A DNA stretch of 36,103 bases from Akkermansia muciniphila (GTDB lineage: Bacteria; Verrucomicrobiota; Verrucomicrobiia; Verrucomicrobiales; Akkermansiaceae): contig CAMCUY010000014.1 of assembly GCA_945879075.1 (NCBI GenBank), positions 1-36,103 of the forward strand, given 5' to 3'. How positions within the stretch are numbered: position 1 is the first letter of the stretch; every line of letters starts with the position of its first letter. Below are positions 8,133 through 16,118 of this stretch, piece after piece. Under the pieces are notes generated by a model. The model was given only the letters and a program-made list of their open reading frames with translations, was not told the DNA's origin and made no database searches. The translations under genes were made by a program, and so were the position numbers.

Positions 8133-8731
8133 GGTGGATGGATTGATTGGTTAGTTCTCGTAGTGAGGCGGACCCGAAAGTTCGACCACGGAGGGGCTAA
8201 ACTAAGCTATGGTGGCAGGGCGCGGCAAAGGAGGAAATCATGAATCAGGGATCAAGGATGAAGTCTCTGGGGTCAGTAGTATAAGACCGAAACAAGGTGT
8301 TTTTTTGATTTTTTCTGTCGGCTGGATTTGGGCGTGAGGAGACTTGCCAGATCGGGAGTTTCGATTTGGCCGGGCTGATTCTGGACCTTTTGGAATGTTG
8401 GCTTCCGGGACGGAAGGTGGAGACGGGTGCGGTTGGTGGCAGACACCGGTTGCCTATCGTTTTCTAGATTTGCTTTCGCCCCTTTTCCTGGCGGACTGGT
8501 GTGACGTGCCCTCGACATGCTGCCGGGGCGGAGTATCTTTTAGCCATGGTCCGGCCCGGGGTTATTCTCCCCAGGTCGGATCGGGGGCGACCGGTGTCTT
8601 GGCTTACTGACCCAAGCCGTCGCGTTTCCACGCGGCATCCTCGCATGAGCCATCCGGTCGCCCCGTCTCCGTTTTGCTAGTCCCGTTTGCGGTTCATTTC
8701 GTTTAAGGCCGCGGGTTGGTGGGAAGGTGGT
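8133..8731. other. Intergenic region without a recognised gene
   Basis: No supported coding sequence. It contains a TCTCTGGGGTC word (8261-8271) shared with the palindromic element at 7295, a T-rich tract near 8300-8318, a hairpin (GGGG/CCCC around 8558-8573) and the structured element at 8584-8664. Confidence 0.5.
8584..8664 (-). ncRNA. Candidate structured RNA element of unknown class
   Basis: An 11-bp closing stem (8584-8594 with 8654-8664, GGGGCGACCGG/CCGGTCGCCCC) encloses two further stems: 8598-8602 with 8612-8616 (CTTGG/CCAAG) and 8619-8625 with 8630-8636 (7 bp, one G-U). On the minus strand the latter has a GGAA (GNRA) tetraloop, which favours minus-strand RNA. A competing GGCTT/AAGCC pairing overlaps the CTTGG stem. 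It does not match the riboswitch consensus sequences I can recall. The next gene in that direction is the PEP-CTERM gene about 450 nt away. Confidence 0.4.
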
Positions 8732-9082
8732 TCATTGGCGCTCGGGGAGGTCGATGCCATGGAGTTCCAGCATGACCTTGCGCCAGAAGCCGAGGGGGTG
8801 GGCTTCGTCGAGGATGAGGTCGAGGCCGCCACTAATAGTGCGCCATTTGCGCTGGAGAACGCCCCAGGTGGCGTGGGCGGCACTGGCGATTTGGTCAGGC
8901 GTGGCTTGGCGGGTGCGGGCTTAGGGAGCGAGATAAGGGTGCTCGTTCTTGACGAGGGAATGGACTAACCGGAGGTGGTGGCGGGCGGCGGCGGCTGCTA
9001 GGAATTTGCTTTCTGCGGGAGGCCCCTGAAAGAGCCATGGGCCGGACCGGACGTCGGCGAGCGTTTTGCTGGCTTTGCTCAT
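8732..9082 (-). pseudogene. Unknown 116-residue protein interrupted by an in-frame TAA
   Basis: From ATG 9082 the frame reads MSKASKTLADVRSGPWLFQG, then PPAESKFLAAAAARHHLRL and VHSLVKNEHPYLAP. It meets TAA at 8921-8923, then continues in the same frame as ARTRQATPDQIASAAHATWG, VLQRKWRTISGGLDLILDEA and HPLGFWRKVMLELHGIDLPERQ before a normal stop. Both halves look like genuine helical protein sequence, so this is probably one gene broken by a single nonsense change. The family is not recognised. The 46-bp repeat shared with 5806-5852 lies within its 5' half. Confidence 0.55.
9005..9050. repeat. Dispersed 46-bp repeat, copy 2
   Basis: Counterpart of 5806-5852, in the same orientation. Here it is in frame within the broken gene 8732-9082 (residues around RSGPWLFQGPPAESKF). 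It lacks the extra base found in copy 1. Confidence 0.8.
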
Positions 9083-9114
9083 GGGTGATGGGACTTTTAT
9101 TGGGTTGTGGGGAA

Positions 9115-9165
9115 GAATGTGGGCGAGACGCCCACATTCCTTAAAGAAACAGGCGAGACGCCTGT
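9115..9165 (-). terminator. Tandem 3'-end hairpins downstream of nrdA
   Basis: Hairpin one, 9149-9165 (ACAGGCG, loop TCT on the minus strand, CGCCTGT), is followed on the minus strand by TTCTTT, a plausible U-tract. Hairpin two, 9115-9139, is an 11-bp stem (GAATGTGGGCG/CGCCCACATTC), also with loop TCT. The first begins 14 nt past the nrdA stop. Both belong to the hairpin family seen after other genes in this window. Confidence 0.7.
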
Positions 9166-9178
9166 GCCCCTTTCCTTT

Positions 9179-12100
9179 TTATTGGCAGGCCTCGCAGGTG
9201 CCGCCGTTGAGCATGGCGTCAATGGAGCAGGCGTTCTTTTCCTCGGCGGTGAAGGTTTTGGCTTCGGCGGCGGTGGCGGCGGTTTGGGTGGCCATGACGC
9301 CGCGTTGTTCCTTTTTGACGTCGATGGTGGATTTCTCGATGTTGGAGGCCTGGAGGGTGCGGAGGTAGTAGGTGGTCTTGAGGCCTTTGTCCCAGGCGCG
9401 GCGATACATGTGGGAGAGGGTCTTCATCTCGGGGGTGGCGAGGAAAAGGTTGACGCTCTGGCTTTGGTCGATCCACTTCTGGCGGCGGGCGGCGGCGTCG
9501 ATGATGTATTCGTAGTCGATGCCGAAGACGGTCTTGTGTTTGTGCTTGAGGGCTTCCGGGATGTCGTCGATGGCGTCGAGCTCACCGTCGAAATACTTGA
9601 GCTGGTCGAGCATTTCCTGGTTCCAGAGGTTGGCCTTCTTGAGGTCTTTGACCAACTCACTGTTGAGGACGATGAAGTCGCCGGAGAGGTTGGATTTGAC
9701 GTAGAGGTTCTTGTAGTTCGGCTCGATGCAGGGGGTGGTGCCCATGATGTTCGAGATGGTGGCGGTGGGGGCGATGGCGAGGACGTTGGAATTCCGCATG
9801 CCGTGTTTGGCGATTTTCTCGCGGACGACGGACCAATCCATTTTACCGCCGCGTGGGACGTCGATCTTGCGGCCGCGCTCGGTTTCGAGGAGGTCGACGG
9901 TGTCTTGCGGGAGAAGTCCGCGGTCCCATTTGCTGCCTTTGTAGGTCGAGTACGGGCCGACTTCTGCGGCGAGGTCGGAGGAGGCACTATACGCATAGTA
10001 GGCGATGGCTTCCATGAACTCGTCGTTGAACTCGACGGCGGCATCGGAGGCGAAGGCGAGGTTGCGCTTGTAGAGGGCGTTCTGGACGCCCATGACGCCG
10101 AGGCCGATGGGGCGGTGGCGGGTGTTGGCGGTGCGGGCGGCTTCGGTGGGGTAGAAGTTGATGTCAATGACGTTGTCGAGGGCGCGGATGGCAACGGTGA
10201 TGGTTTCCTTGAGCATCTCGTGATCGAGCGCGCCGTCACGGGTGATGTGGGTATCGAGAACGACGGAGCCGAGGTTGCAGACGGCGGTTTCGTCGGCAGA
10301 GGTGTTGAGGGTGATCTCGGTGCAGAGGGTGCTGGAGTGGCTGACGCCGCAATGGTCCTGCGGGCTGCGGACGTTGCAGGGGTCCTTGAAGGTGATCCAT
10401 GGGTGGCCGGTTTCGAAGACCATCTTGAGCATGGATTTCCAGAGCTCGAGGGCGGCCAGGGGGCGCGACCAGATTTTACCGTCGGCGGCCATTTGCTCGT
10501 ATTCGCAGTAGCGCTGCTCGAAGGCGGAGCCGTAGAGGTCGTGGAGATCGGGGACTTCGTTGGCGCGGAAGAGGGTCCAAGTGCCGCGTTCTTCCATGCG
10601 TTTCATGAAGAGGTCGGGAACCCAGTTGGCGGTGTTCATGTCGTGGCAGCGGCGGCGCTCGTCACCGGTGTTTTTGCGGAGGTCGAGGAAGTCCTCGATG
10701 TCGTTGTGCCAGGTCTCGAGGTAGGCGCAGCCGGAGCCGCGGCGTTTTCCGCCCTGGTTGACGGCGACGAGCTGGTCGTTGTGGAGCTTGAGGAAGGGGA
10801 TGATGCCCTGGGACTCGCCATTGGTGCCTTGGATGTAGCCGCCGGTGCCGCGGACGGCGGTCCATGAGCCACCGAGGCCGCCGGCCCATTTGCTGAGGAA
10901 GGCGTTTTCGGCGATGCCGCGATACATGATCGACTCGATGGAGTCGTCCACTTTGTAGAGGTAGCAGGAGGAGAGCTGGCTGTGGAGGGTGCCGGAGTTG
11001 AAGAGGGTGGGCGTGGAGGAGCAGAAGCGGCGGCCTTTGTAGAGGTTGTAAAGGCGGATGACCCAGCCTTCGGCGTCTTTTTCCTCACGCTTGAAGAGGC
11101 CCATGGCGACACGCATCCAGAAGAATTGCGGGGTCTCGATGCGGCGGTGTTTGCTGCCGGTTTTGTCGACGATGAGGTAGCGGTCATACATCGTCTGGAT
11201 GCCGAGGTAGTCGAAGTCGAGGTCGGCGGTGGGATCAAAAGCTTCGGCGAGTTTGTCGAGGTTGTATTTGTCGAGCAGCTCGGGGTTAAGGCGTTTGATG
11301 GCGATGCCGTGTTTGAGGTAGGACTTGAAGGCAACCTTGTGGGCGTTCTTCAGCTTGTCGATGCCGTCGCGGGTGATGGACCAGTCGAGGACTTCCTCGT
11401 AGATGTAGGAGAGGAGGATGCGGCCGGCGAATTTCGCGAAGTCGGCGTCTTTCTCGATGAGGGCCTTGGCGTTGAGGATGATGGTGTTTTTGAGGTCCTT
11501 TTCGGCGATTTCATTGCCAACGGAGCGGCGGAGTTCGCGCTCGATTTCAGCTTCGCCGATGTTGAGTTCGAGGCCGATGGAGGCATAGGCGATGCGCTTG
11601 CGCAGGTCGGTGCCATCCCAGAAGGAGGAAATGCCATCGTCGGAAACGACGGTGACCATCAGCTCTTGGTTAGGATCCTCGGCGAGGTCCTCTTCTTCCT
11701 TGCGCATGCGTGCGCGCTCGTCGCGGTAGCGGACGTAGTGGGTGGCGGCCTTGAAGTGGCCTTGGCGCATGAGTTCCTCCTGGACCATGTCCTGGACGTC
11801 CTCGATGTGGACGAATGAGGAATCGCCACGGCGGATGCGGTCGGTGACGCCCTTGGCGACTTCGACGGCGGGCTCGGGATTTTCCTTGATGGTGAGGAAG
11901 GCTTTCCTAACGGCGATCTCGATTTTCGTCTCGGACCATGGGACCACGTTGCCATTGCGGCGGATCAGGCGGACGGGCAGGGAATTCGGGCTGGTGTGGA
12001 CGTCCACGACCCCGGTTTTTTCCATGGACCGGCGGAAGGCGAGGGACTTGGCGACATCGTAGGCTTCGTTTTCGAGCAGGGCCTTTTCGATGAGCAGATA

Positions 12101-12460
12101 GAGGTCGGCCTCGGACAGGCGGAGGCGTCCGTCGGCTTTGAGAGAATCGGTGAGGAAAGAAGCGACGGAGTGGGCGACGTCGGAGACGAACTTGCGGTTG
12201 ACATCGGAGAAGATGGATTTTTCATCCTCGCGGCGGGAGATGAGGAGGTCGGCGAGGGAGTCGCCGATGGCGTCGGCGACGTCCTCAAGGGAGAAGTGGG
12301 AATCGGTGGTGCCGCGGGTGATGGTGATGTCGGTGACGGGGCAGCGTTTCTCGGTGGAGAGGACTTCACGCCATGCGAAGCCGCGGTCCACGAGCGAGAA
12401 GCGGTCTGTGACTACCTGCTTGAGGGCGAGATCTTCGTTGAGGTTGAGGGAGCGGTACAT
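9179..12460 (-). CDS. nrdA: Ribonucleoside-diphosphate reductase, alpha (catalytic) subunit
   Basis: At 1093 residues this is long for NrdA. The extra length is N-terminal: a divergent ATP-cone-like region at about 40-150 and a clear ATP-cone from LPVRLIRRNGNVVPWSETKIE to YVRYRDERARMR at about 160-255. This matches chlamydial-type NrdA proteins with several cones that set overall activity. The catalytic barrel shows LSSCYLY (first redox Cys), STLCTEI (thiyl radical Cys), AVCNLGS (second redox Cys) and the radical-path pair in LKTTYYLRTL. The C-terminus ends GGTCEACQ, whose CxxC-type pair re-reduces the active site with thioredoxin or glutaredoxin. It makes dNDPs from NDPs. It lies 116 nt downstream of nrdB on the same strand, an unusual order (nrdB first). 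Confidence 0.95.
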   Translation of the reverse strand: MYRSLNLNEDLALKQVVTDRFSLVDRGFAWREVLSTEKRCPVTDITITRGTTDSHFSLEDVADAIGDSLADLLISRREDEKSIFSDVNRKFVSDVAHSVASFLTDSLKADGRLRLSEADLYLLIEKALLENEAYDVAKSLAFRRSMEKTGVVDVHTSPNSLPVRLIRRNGNVVPWSETKIEIAVRKAFLTIKENPEPAVEVAKGVTDRIRRGDSSFVHIEDVQDMVQEELMRQGHFKAATHYVRYRDERARMRKEEEDLAEDPNQELMVTVVSDDGISSFWDGTDLRKRIAYASIGLELNIGEAEIERELRRSVGNEIAEKDLKNTIILNAKALIEKDADFAKFAGRILLSYIYEEVLDWSITRDGIDKLKNAHKVAFKSYLKHGIAIKRLNPELLDKYNLDKLAEAFDPTADLDFDYLGIQTMYDRYLIVDKTGSKHRRIETPQFFWMRVAMGLFKREEKDAEGWVIRLYNLYKGRRFCSSTPTLFNSGTLHSQLSSCYLYKVDDSIESIMYRGIAENAFLSKWAGGLGGSWTAVRGTGGYIQGTNGESQGIIPFLKLHNDQLVAVNQGGKRRGSGCAYLETWHNDIEDFLDLRKNTGDERRRCHDMNTANWVPDLFMKRMEERGTWTLFRANEVPDLHDLYGSAFEQRYCEYEQMAADGKIWSRPLAALELWKSMLKMVFETGHPWITFKDPCNVRSPQDHCGVSHSSTLCTEITLNTSADETAVCNLGSVVLDTHITRDGALDHEMLKETITVAIRALDNVIDINFYPTEAARTANTRHRPIGLGVMGVQNALYKRNLAFASDAAVEFNDEFMEAIAYYAYSASSDLAAEVGPYSTYKGSKWDRGLLPQDTVDLLETERGRKIDVPRGGKMDWSVVREKIAKHGMRNSNVLAIAPTATISNIMGTTPCIEPNYKNLYVKSNLSGDFIVLNSELVKDLKKANLWNQEMLDQLKYFDGELDAIDDIPEALKHKHKTVFGIDYEYIIDAAARRQKWIDQSQSVNLFLATPEMKTLSHMYRRAWDKGLKTTYYLRTLQASNIEKSTIDVKKEQRGVMATQTAATAAEAKTFTAEEKNACSIDAMLNGGTCEACQ

Positions 12461-12519
12461 GGTGTGTTGGGGAGCGATTTTTTAGGGAAGTTAGGGAGCG
12501 GGTGAGACAAGAGTGATGC

Positions 12520-12564
12520 CCGGGGCGAGACGCCCCGGCAACGGACTGGGGCAAGATGCCCCAG
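12520..12564 (-). terminator. Tandem hairpins between nrdB and nrdA
   Basis: 12546-12564: CTGGGGCA, loop TCT (minus strand), TGCCCCAG. 12520-12538: CCGGGGCG, loop TCT (minus strand), CGCCCCGG. Both stems are perfect 8 bp. They lie 13 and 39 nt beyond the nrdB stop in its direction of transcription and may partly terminate or stabilise the nrdB message before nrdA. Confidence 0.6.
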
Positions 12565-12576
12565 CCAATATTAAGT

Positions 12577-13692
12577 TTAGAGTTCGTCGTCGTCCACCGA
12601 CGCGAGGGCGGAGGCTTTTTGGTATTCGGTGACGCGGCCTTCGAAGAAGTTGGTTTCCTTTTTGATATCCATCATCTCGGCGAGCCAGGGGAACGGGTTG
12701 CTGACGGATTCGTTGAGCGGGGCGAGGCCGCAGGAGGTGAGGCGGCGGTCGGCGATGTAGTCGATGTATTGCTCGAAGTCAGCGGAATTGAGACCGAGGG
12801 CGGAAACAGGGAGGCAGTCACGGATGAATTGTTTTTCGAGCGTGATTCCTTCCTTCATGGTGGCGCGGAGGTCGTCGCGGAAATCTTCGGTCCAGATGTC
12901 TGGATTTTCGTCGATGAGGTCCATGAGCAGGTTGCGGAAGACTTCGATGTGGTTGGATTCGTCGCGCAAGGTGTAGCGGAACATTTGGCCGATGCCGGGG
13001 AATTTGTTCTGGCGGTAGAGGGAGAGGATCATGCCGAAGAGGCCGTAGAATTGGGTGCCTTCCATGACTTGGCCGAACATGAAGATGTTCTTGGCGAGCG
13101 CCTGTTTGTTTTCGGTGATCGTGAGATCAATGTCGCGGCGAAGGGCCTTGCTGTTGGAGACGACAAAGTTGTTTTTCGCGGTGATGGACGGGATGTCCTC
13201 GAACATCGCCTCGCACTCGTGCGGGTTGATGCCGAGCGAGGAAATCATGTAGACGAGGCTGTCGGCGTGGATGTTCTCCTCGTGGGCGTGGCGGCCTAAC
13301 ACGAGCTTGAGTTCGGGAGCGGTGACGACCTCGCGGACGACGTGGAGCACGTTGTCGCCGACGATGCCTTCGGCGGCGGAGAAGTAGCCGATGCCCATTT
13401 TGATGATCCAGCGCTCGACGTCGGAGATTTCATCGGAGCGCCACTGCTCGACATCCTTCTGCATGGTGATGTCCTCGGGCTCCCAGTGGTTGTTCTTCAT
13501 CGTCTTGTAGAGGTCATACGCCCACTGGTATTTGAGCGGGAGGATGTTGAAGAACATGGTTTCCTTGCCGTTGATCACGCGCTTGCCGGCGTAGGCGAGT
13601 TCGGCTTTTTCACGATCCAGGACGAAGGTCTTGTTGCCGAGGGAGACGGTGGTGGTGGTGGCGGCGGTGGCGGCGGTGGCGAGTGATGACAT
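12577..13692 (-). CDS. nrdB: Ribonucleotide reductase R2 subunit, class Ic-like, Leu at radical site
   Basis: The chosen start is ATG 13692 (371 residues, MSSLATAATAATTTT); an upstream in-frame start at 13800 gives an unlikely leader. All six dimetal ligands of the ferritin-like R2 fold are present: E108, E139, H142, E211, E245 and H248. Their spacing (31, 3, 69+, 34, 3) matches chlamydial R2. The position that holds the radical Tyr in class Ia and Phe127 in Chlamydia trachomatis is Leu146 (ENIHADSL). Without Tyr, radical storage must be metal-based, as in the Mn/Fe class Ic enzyme. The C-terminus keeps FFEGRVTEYQKAS, with a Tyr suited to radical transfer to NrdA, and a short acidic tail. It is partnered with nrdA downstream. 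Confidence 0.92.
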   Translation of the reverse strand: MSSLATAATAATTTTVSLGNKTFVLDREKAELAYAGKRVINGKETMFFNILPLKYQWAYDLYKTMKNNHWEPEDITMQKDVEQWRSDEISDVERWIIKMGIGYFSAAEGIVGDNVLHVVREVVTAPELKLVLGRHAHEENIHADSLVYMISSLGINPHECEAMFEDIPSITAKNNFVVSNSKALRRDIDLTITENKQALAKNIFMFGQVMEGTQFYGLFGMILSLYRQNKFPGIGQMFRYTLRDESNHIEVFRNLLMDLIDENPDIWTEDFRDDLRATMKEGITLEKQFIRDCLPVSALGLNSADFEQYIDYIADRRLTSCGLAPLNESVSNPFPWLAEMMDIKKETNFFEGRVTEYQKASALASVDDDEL

Positions 13693-13818
13693 GGTATTTG
13701 GCGAACTTGAAAGGCGGATGAATCGGTGGACTGCGCAACTGGTGCAGCGACGTGAATACTGAGAGTAAATGACGGGCGGGGTCAAACCGATTTTGCTCAT
13801 GTGGTATCCACAAATTAT

Positions 13819-13834
13819 TCACAATACAAGATGT
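13819..13834 (-). promoter_or_regulatory. Weak NrdR-box-like site upstream of nrdB
   Basis: Minus-strand ACATCTTGTATTGTGA matches about 11 of 16 positions of the NrdR box (ACACwATATATwGTGT), with a near-perfect right half. It is 127 nt upstream of the nrdB start. NrdR boxes usually occur in pairs about 31 bp apart; I find no convincing second box, so confidence is low. Confidence 0.25.
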
Positions 13835-14142
13835 GGTGTTTTTAGATATGTGTATACTATGTAAATCATGAGTAGAATCGAGGACTTGCGCCGATTGAAG
13901 CAAGGATAGGATGAGGAGTCTAGGGGGTCGGAAATTTTTATCTAATAGTTAGCAATGGGCGGTTTGGTGGAAATTTGAAAAAACCTTTGAATTTTATGAA
14001 GCATTTCCCGGAAAATCGAGGTATTTGGCGCAAGGCATTGGGAAAGAGTGCAAAATTTTAAATTGGCGGGTGTTTGCTGGATCCCGAAATGGAAAAGGCC
14101 GCCGGTTTCCGGGTGGAAACGGGCGACCGGGTGCTGGAAGAG

Positions 14143-14158
14143 CAGGCAGGAATGCCTG
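14143..14158 (-). terminator. 3'-end hairpin after the M42 peptidase gene
   Basis: CAGGCA / TGCCTG stem with loop TTCC on the minus strand, 13 nt beyond the stop codon. A member of the same hairpin family as those after nrdA and nrdB. Confidence 0.5.
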
Positions 14159-14171
14159 TCTCACGAGTGAA

Positions 14172-15230
14172 TCAGAATTTCCAGTCGTGGTGGTCGAGTT
14201 CGCAGACGCAGGCGATGAGCAGGAGGATGCAGGCGGCCAGGTCTTGTTTGTGGCAAGACTCGATGGTTTGGTGGATGTGGCGGGTGGGAATGGAGATCGC
14301 GCCGGCGATCGCGCCGCCGGCGACCATGCGCTGGAGGCTGGCGGTGTCGGTGCCGCCGGCGGCGAGGATTTCCGGCTGCCACTTGATTTTGTGGCGCTTG
14401 GCGGCGGATTTCATGAACTCGACCATGCGGTAGTCGCAGATGACGGAAGAGTCCATGAGCTTGATGGCCGCGCCCTCGCCGAGGGCGGTGCAGCGTTCCT
14501 GCGGGGATGAGCCGGGGACATCGTAGGCGATGGTGGTGTCGAGCCCGAAGCCGAAATCCGGCTGGATTTGAAGGGCGGCGGCCTGCGCGCCACGGAGGCC
14601 GACTTCTTCCTGGACGGTGAAAACGGCGTAGAAGTCGTAAGCGGGCTTGCGCTTGGATTGCTTGAGTTCGCGGAGGGTCTGGATGAGGACGAAGACGGAG
14701 GCGCGGTTGTCGAGGGATTTGACGTTCACGCAGTCGCCGAGCTCGATGAGCGGCGAGTGGCGGGTGACGAAATCACCGACGGCGACGATTTTATCGACGT
14801 CCTTTTTGGTCATGCCGGTGTCGATGAAGTAGTCGGTGATTTTGACGGGTTTATGCTTTTCCTCCTGCGACATGATGTGGACCGGCTTGGAGCCCATGAC
14901 GCCCATGATGTCCTTGCGGCCGTGGATGATCACGCGCTGGGAGGTGAGGGTTTTGGGGTCGAATCCGCCGACGGGATTGAAACGGACGAAGCCCTTGTCA
15001 TCGACGTGGGTGACGATGAAGCCGATCTCGTCCATGTGGGCGGCGGCCATGGTTTTTTTGGCGGACGAGCGGCCTTTTTTGAGGGCGATGATGCTGCCCA
15101 TGTTGTCGATGCGGATGTCGTCGGCGAGGCCTTTGAGCTCGGCGAGGACGAGCTTGCGGATTTCTTTTTCAAATCCCGGCGCGCCGGGAGCTTCACAAAT
15201 GCGGGCCAAGAGAGGGATATCGATGGGCAT
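14172..15230 (-). CDS. M42 family glutamyl aminopeptidase-type metallopeptidase
   Basis: A 352-residue cytosolic di-metal aminopeptidase of the M42 family (tetrahedral TET-like or endoglucanase-M-like). Family motifs in order are: GAPGFEKEIR near the N-terminus; AAHMDEIGF (metal His and Asp); SLDNRAS (bridging Asp); TVQEEVGLRGA (catalytic Glu and metal Glu); GLDTT (metal Asp); AAGGTDTASLQ; and TRHIHQTIE (last metal His). All catalytic residues appear intact and the length is normal for the family. It removes N-terminal residues from peptides late in protein turnover. Its start is divergent from the DUF177 gene (90 nt between starts). Confidence 0.92.
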   Translation of the reverse strand: MPIDIPLLARICEAPGAPGFEKEIRKLVLAELKGLADDIRIDNMGSIIALKKGRSSAKKTMAAAHMDEIGFIVTHVDDKGFVRFNPVGGFDPKTLTSQRVIIHGRKDIMGVMGSKPVHIMSQEEKHKPVKITDYFIDTGMTKKDVDKIVAVGDFVTRHSPLIELGDCVNVKSLDNRASVFVLIQTLRELKQSKRKPAYDFYAVFTVQEEVGLRGAQAAALQIQPDFGFGLDTTIAYDVPGSSPQERCTALGEGAAIKLMDSSVICDYRMVEFMKSAAKRHKIKWQPEILAAGGTDTASLQRMVAGGAIAGAISIPTRHIHQTIESCHKQDLAACILLLIACVCELDHHDWKF

Positions 15231-15319
15231 GACGGGTGGAAAATAGCGGGGTGAAGGGCGGTGGCGAGCGGGAAATAATTGCGGCTTGGCGGCGGGCGGC
15301 GCGGGGTTACATTCCGCTC

Positions 15320-15823
15320 ATGAAAGGACATTTGATCATCGATCTGGCGAACCTGCCGGAGGAGGGAAAGGGGTATTCCGGCGAGCTGCCTAAGGAAATT
15401 TTCGACCTGCCGGAAGAGGACGCCCAAGCCGTGGGACCGCTGGAATACAACCTCTGGGTGCACCGCTTCGGCTCCGAGTTGCTGCTGACCGGCTCGATTT
15501 CGGCGCCGTTTGAATTCACCTGCGTCAGGACGCTGCACCCTTTCGTACAAACGATCCGGCTGGAAAACGCCGCAATCTCCCTGGAGATCGAGAACGAGGG
15601 GCAAATCGACGCCACCGAAGCCTTGCGCGAGGAGGTTTTGATCAACTTCCCGGTGGACCCGAGATGCGAGGAGGGAGATGTGCCGCAGAAGTGCGAAATC
15701 GATTCCCGATATTTATCAGTGGACAAGTCGCCGGAAGATGGGCTACCCACTCCGCCCCGCGCCGAGAGCGACGACCGTTGGTCAGCTCTCGACATCCTCA
15801 AGGACCTCAAGGACCAACCTTAA
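15320..15823 (+). CDS. DUF177 (YceD-like) protein
   Basis: 167 residues from ATG 15320 (MKGHLIIDLANLPEEGKGYS). The core shows the DUF177 pattern: LWVHRFGSELLLTGSISAPF, then EFTCVRTLHPFV and a late acidic region IDATEALREEVLINFPVDPRC, with Cys (PRCEEGDVPQKC) near a possible metal site. YceD-type proteins almost always precede rpmF. Some members are implicated in 23S rRNA accumulation or fatty-acid gene clusters, but the mechanism is not known. Here it opens the operon DUF177-rpmF-plsX-fabH, with only 13 nt before rpmF. Confidence 0.88.
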   Translation: MKGHLIIDLANLPEEGKGYSGELPKEIFDLPEEDAQAVGPLEYNLWVHRFGSELLLTGSISAPFEFTCVRTLHPFVQTIRLENAAISLEIENEGQIDATEALREEVLINFPVDPRCEEGDVPQKCEIDSRYLSVDKSPEDGLPTPPRAESDDRWSALDILKDLKDQP

Positions 15824-15836
15824 CTAAACTACGACC

Positions 15837-16019
15837 ATGGCCGTACCAAAACGCCGCCAATCCAAAAGCCGCTCAAAAATGCGCCGCGGCGCCACCCGCT
15901 GGCGTGCACCCATCTTCAAAAGCTGCCCTGAGTGCGGCAGCAAAGTGCCTTCGCACATCGCTTGCCCGTCTTGCGGCTACTACCGCGATCGTCAGGTGCT
16001 CGACGTCGAAGCTCTCTGA
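15837..16019 (+). CDS. rpmF: 50S ribosomal protein L32
   Basis: A 60-residue protein starting MAVPKRRQSKSRSKMRRGAT, the standard L32 opening, with a zinc-ribbon CPECGSKVPSHIACPSCGYY (four Cys, CxxC...CxxC). This is a structural component of the large ribosomal subunit near the peptidyl-transferase end. It lies between DUF177 and plsX, the classic bacterial order that links ribosome and lipid synthesis. Confidence 0.97.
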   Translation: MAVPKRRQSKSRSKMRRGATRWRAPIFKSCPECGSKVPSHIACPSCGYYRDRQVLDVEAL

Positions 16020-16118
16020 AGCCGACGACGTGTCTCCTGAATCAATTGCCGCTCGGGGATTTCCTCCTGCGGTAATTTTTCGTTTCCTCGCTTTTCACCA
16101 CCGCAATCTCGATCCTGC

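Larger units (their letters stand above)
13693..14171. other. AT-rich intergenic region upstream of nrdB
   Basis: No gene is supported. Positions 13800-13870 and 13930-14010 are clearly more AT-rich than the surroundings and probably contain the nrdB promoter. A hairpin follows the M42 peptidase gene at 14143-14158. Confidence 0.5.

Noticed and set aside
9107..10867. Long plus-strand open frame opposite nrdA
   Set aside because: It is the antisense of a clearly conserved enzyme; the Gly/Val/Asp-rich translation is typical of a shadow frame in GC-rich DNA.
13690..13800. Earlier nrdB start at 13800
   Set aside because: The extra residues do not resemble any R2 N-terminus, and the ATG at 13692 gives a normal length.
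13838..13870. ATGTGTATACTATGTA-like palindrome upstream of nrdB as a second NrdR box
   Set aside because: It matches fewer than half of the NrdR consensus positions; only the site at 13819-13834 is kept, with low confidence.
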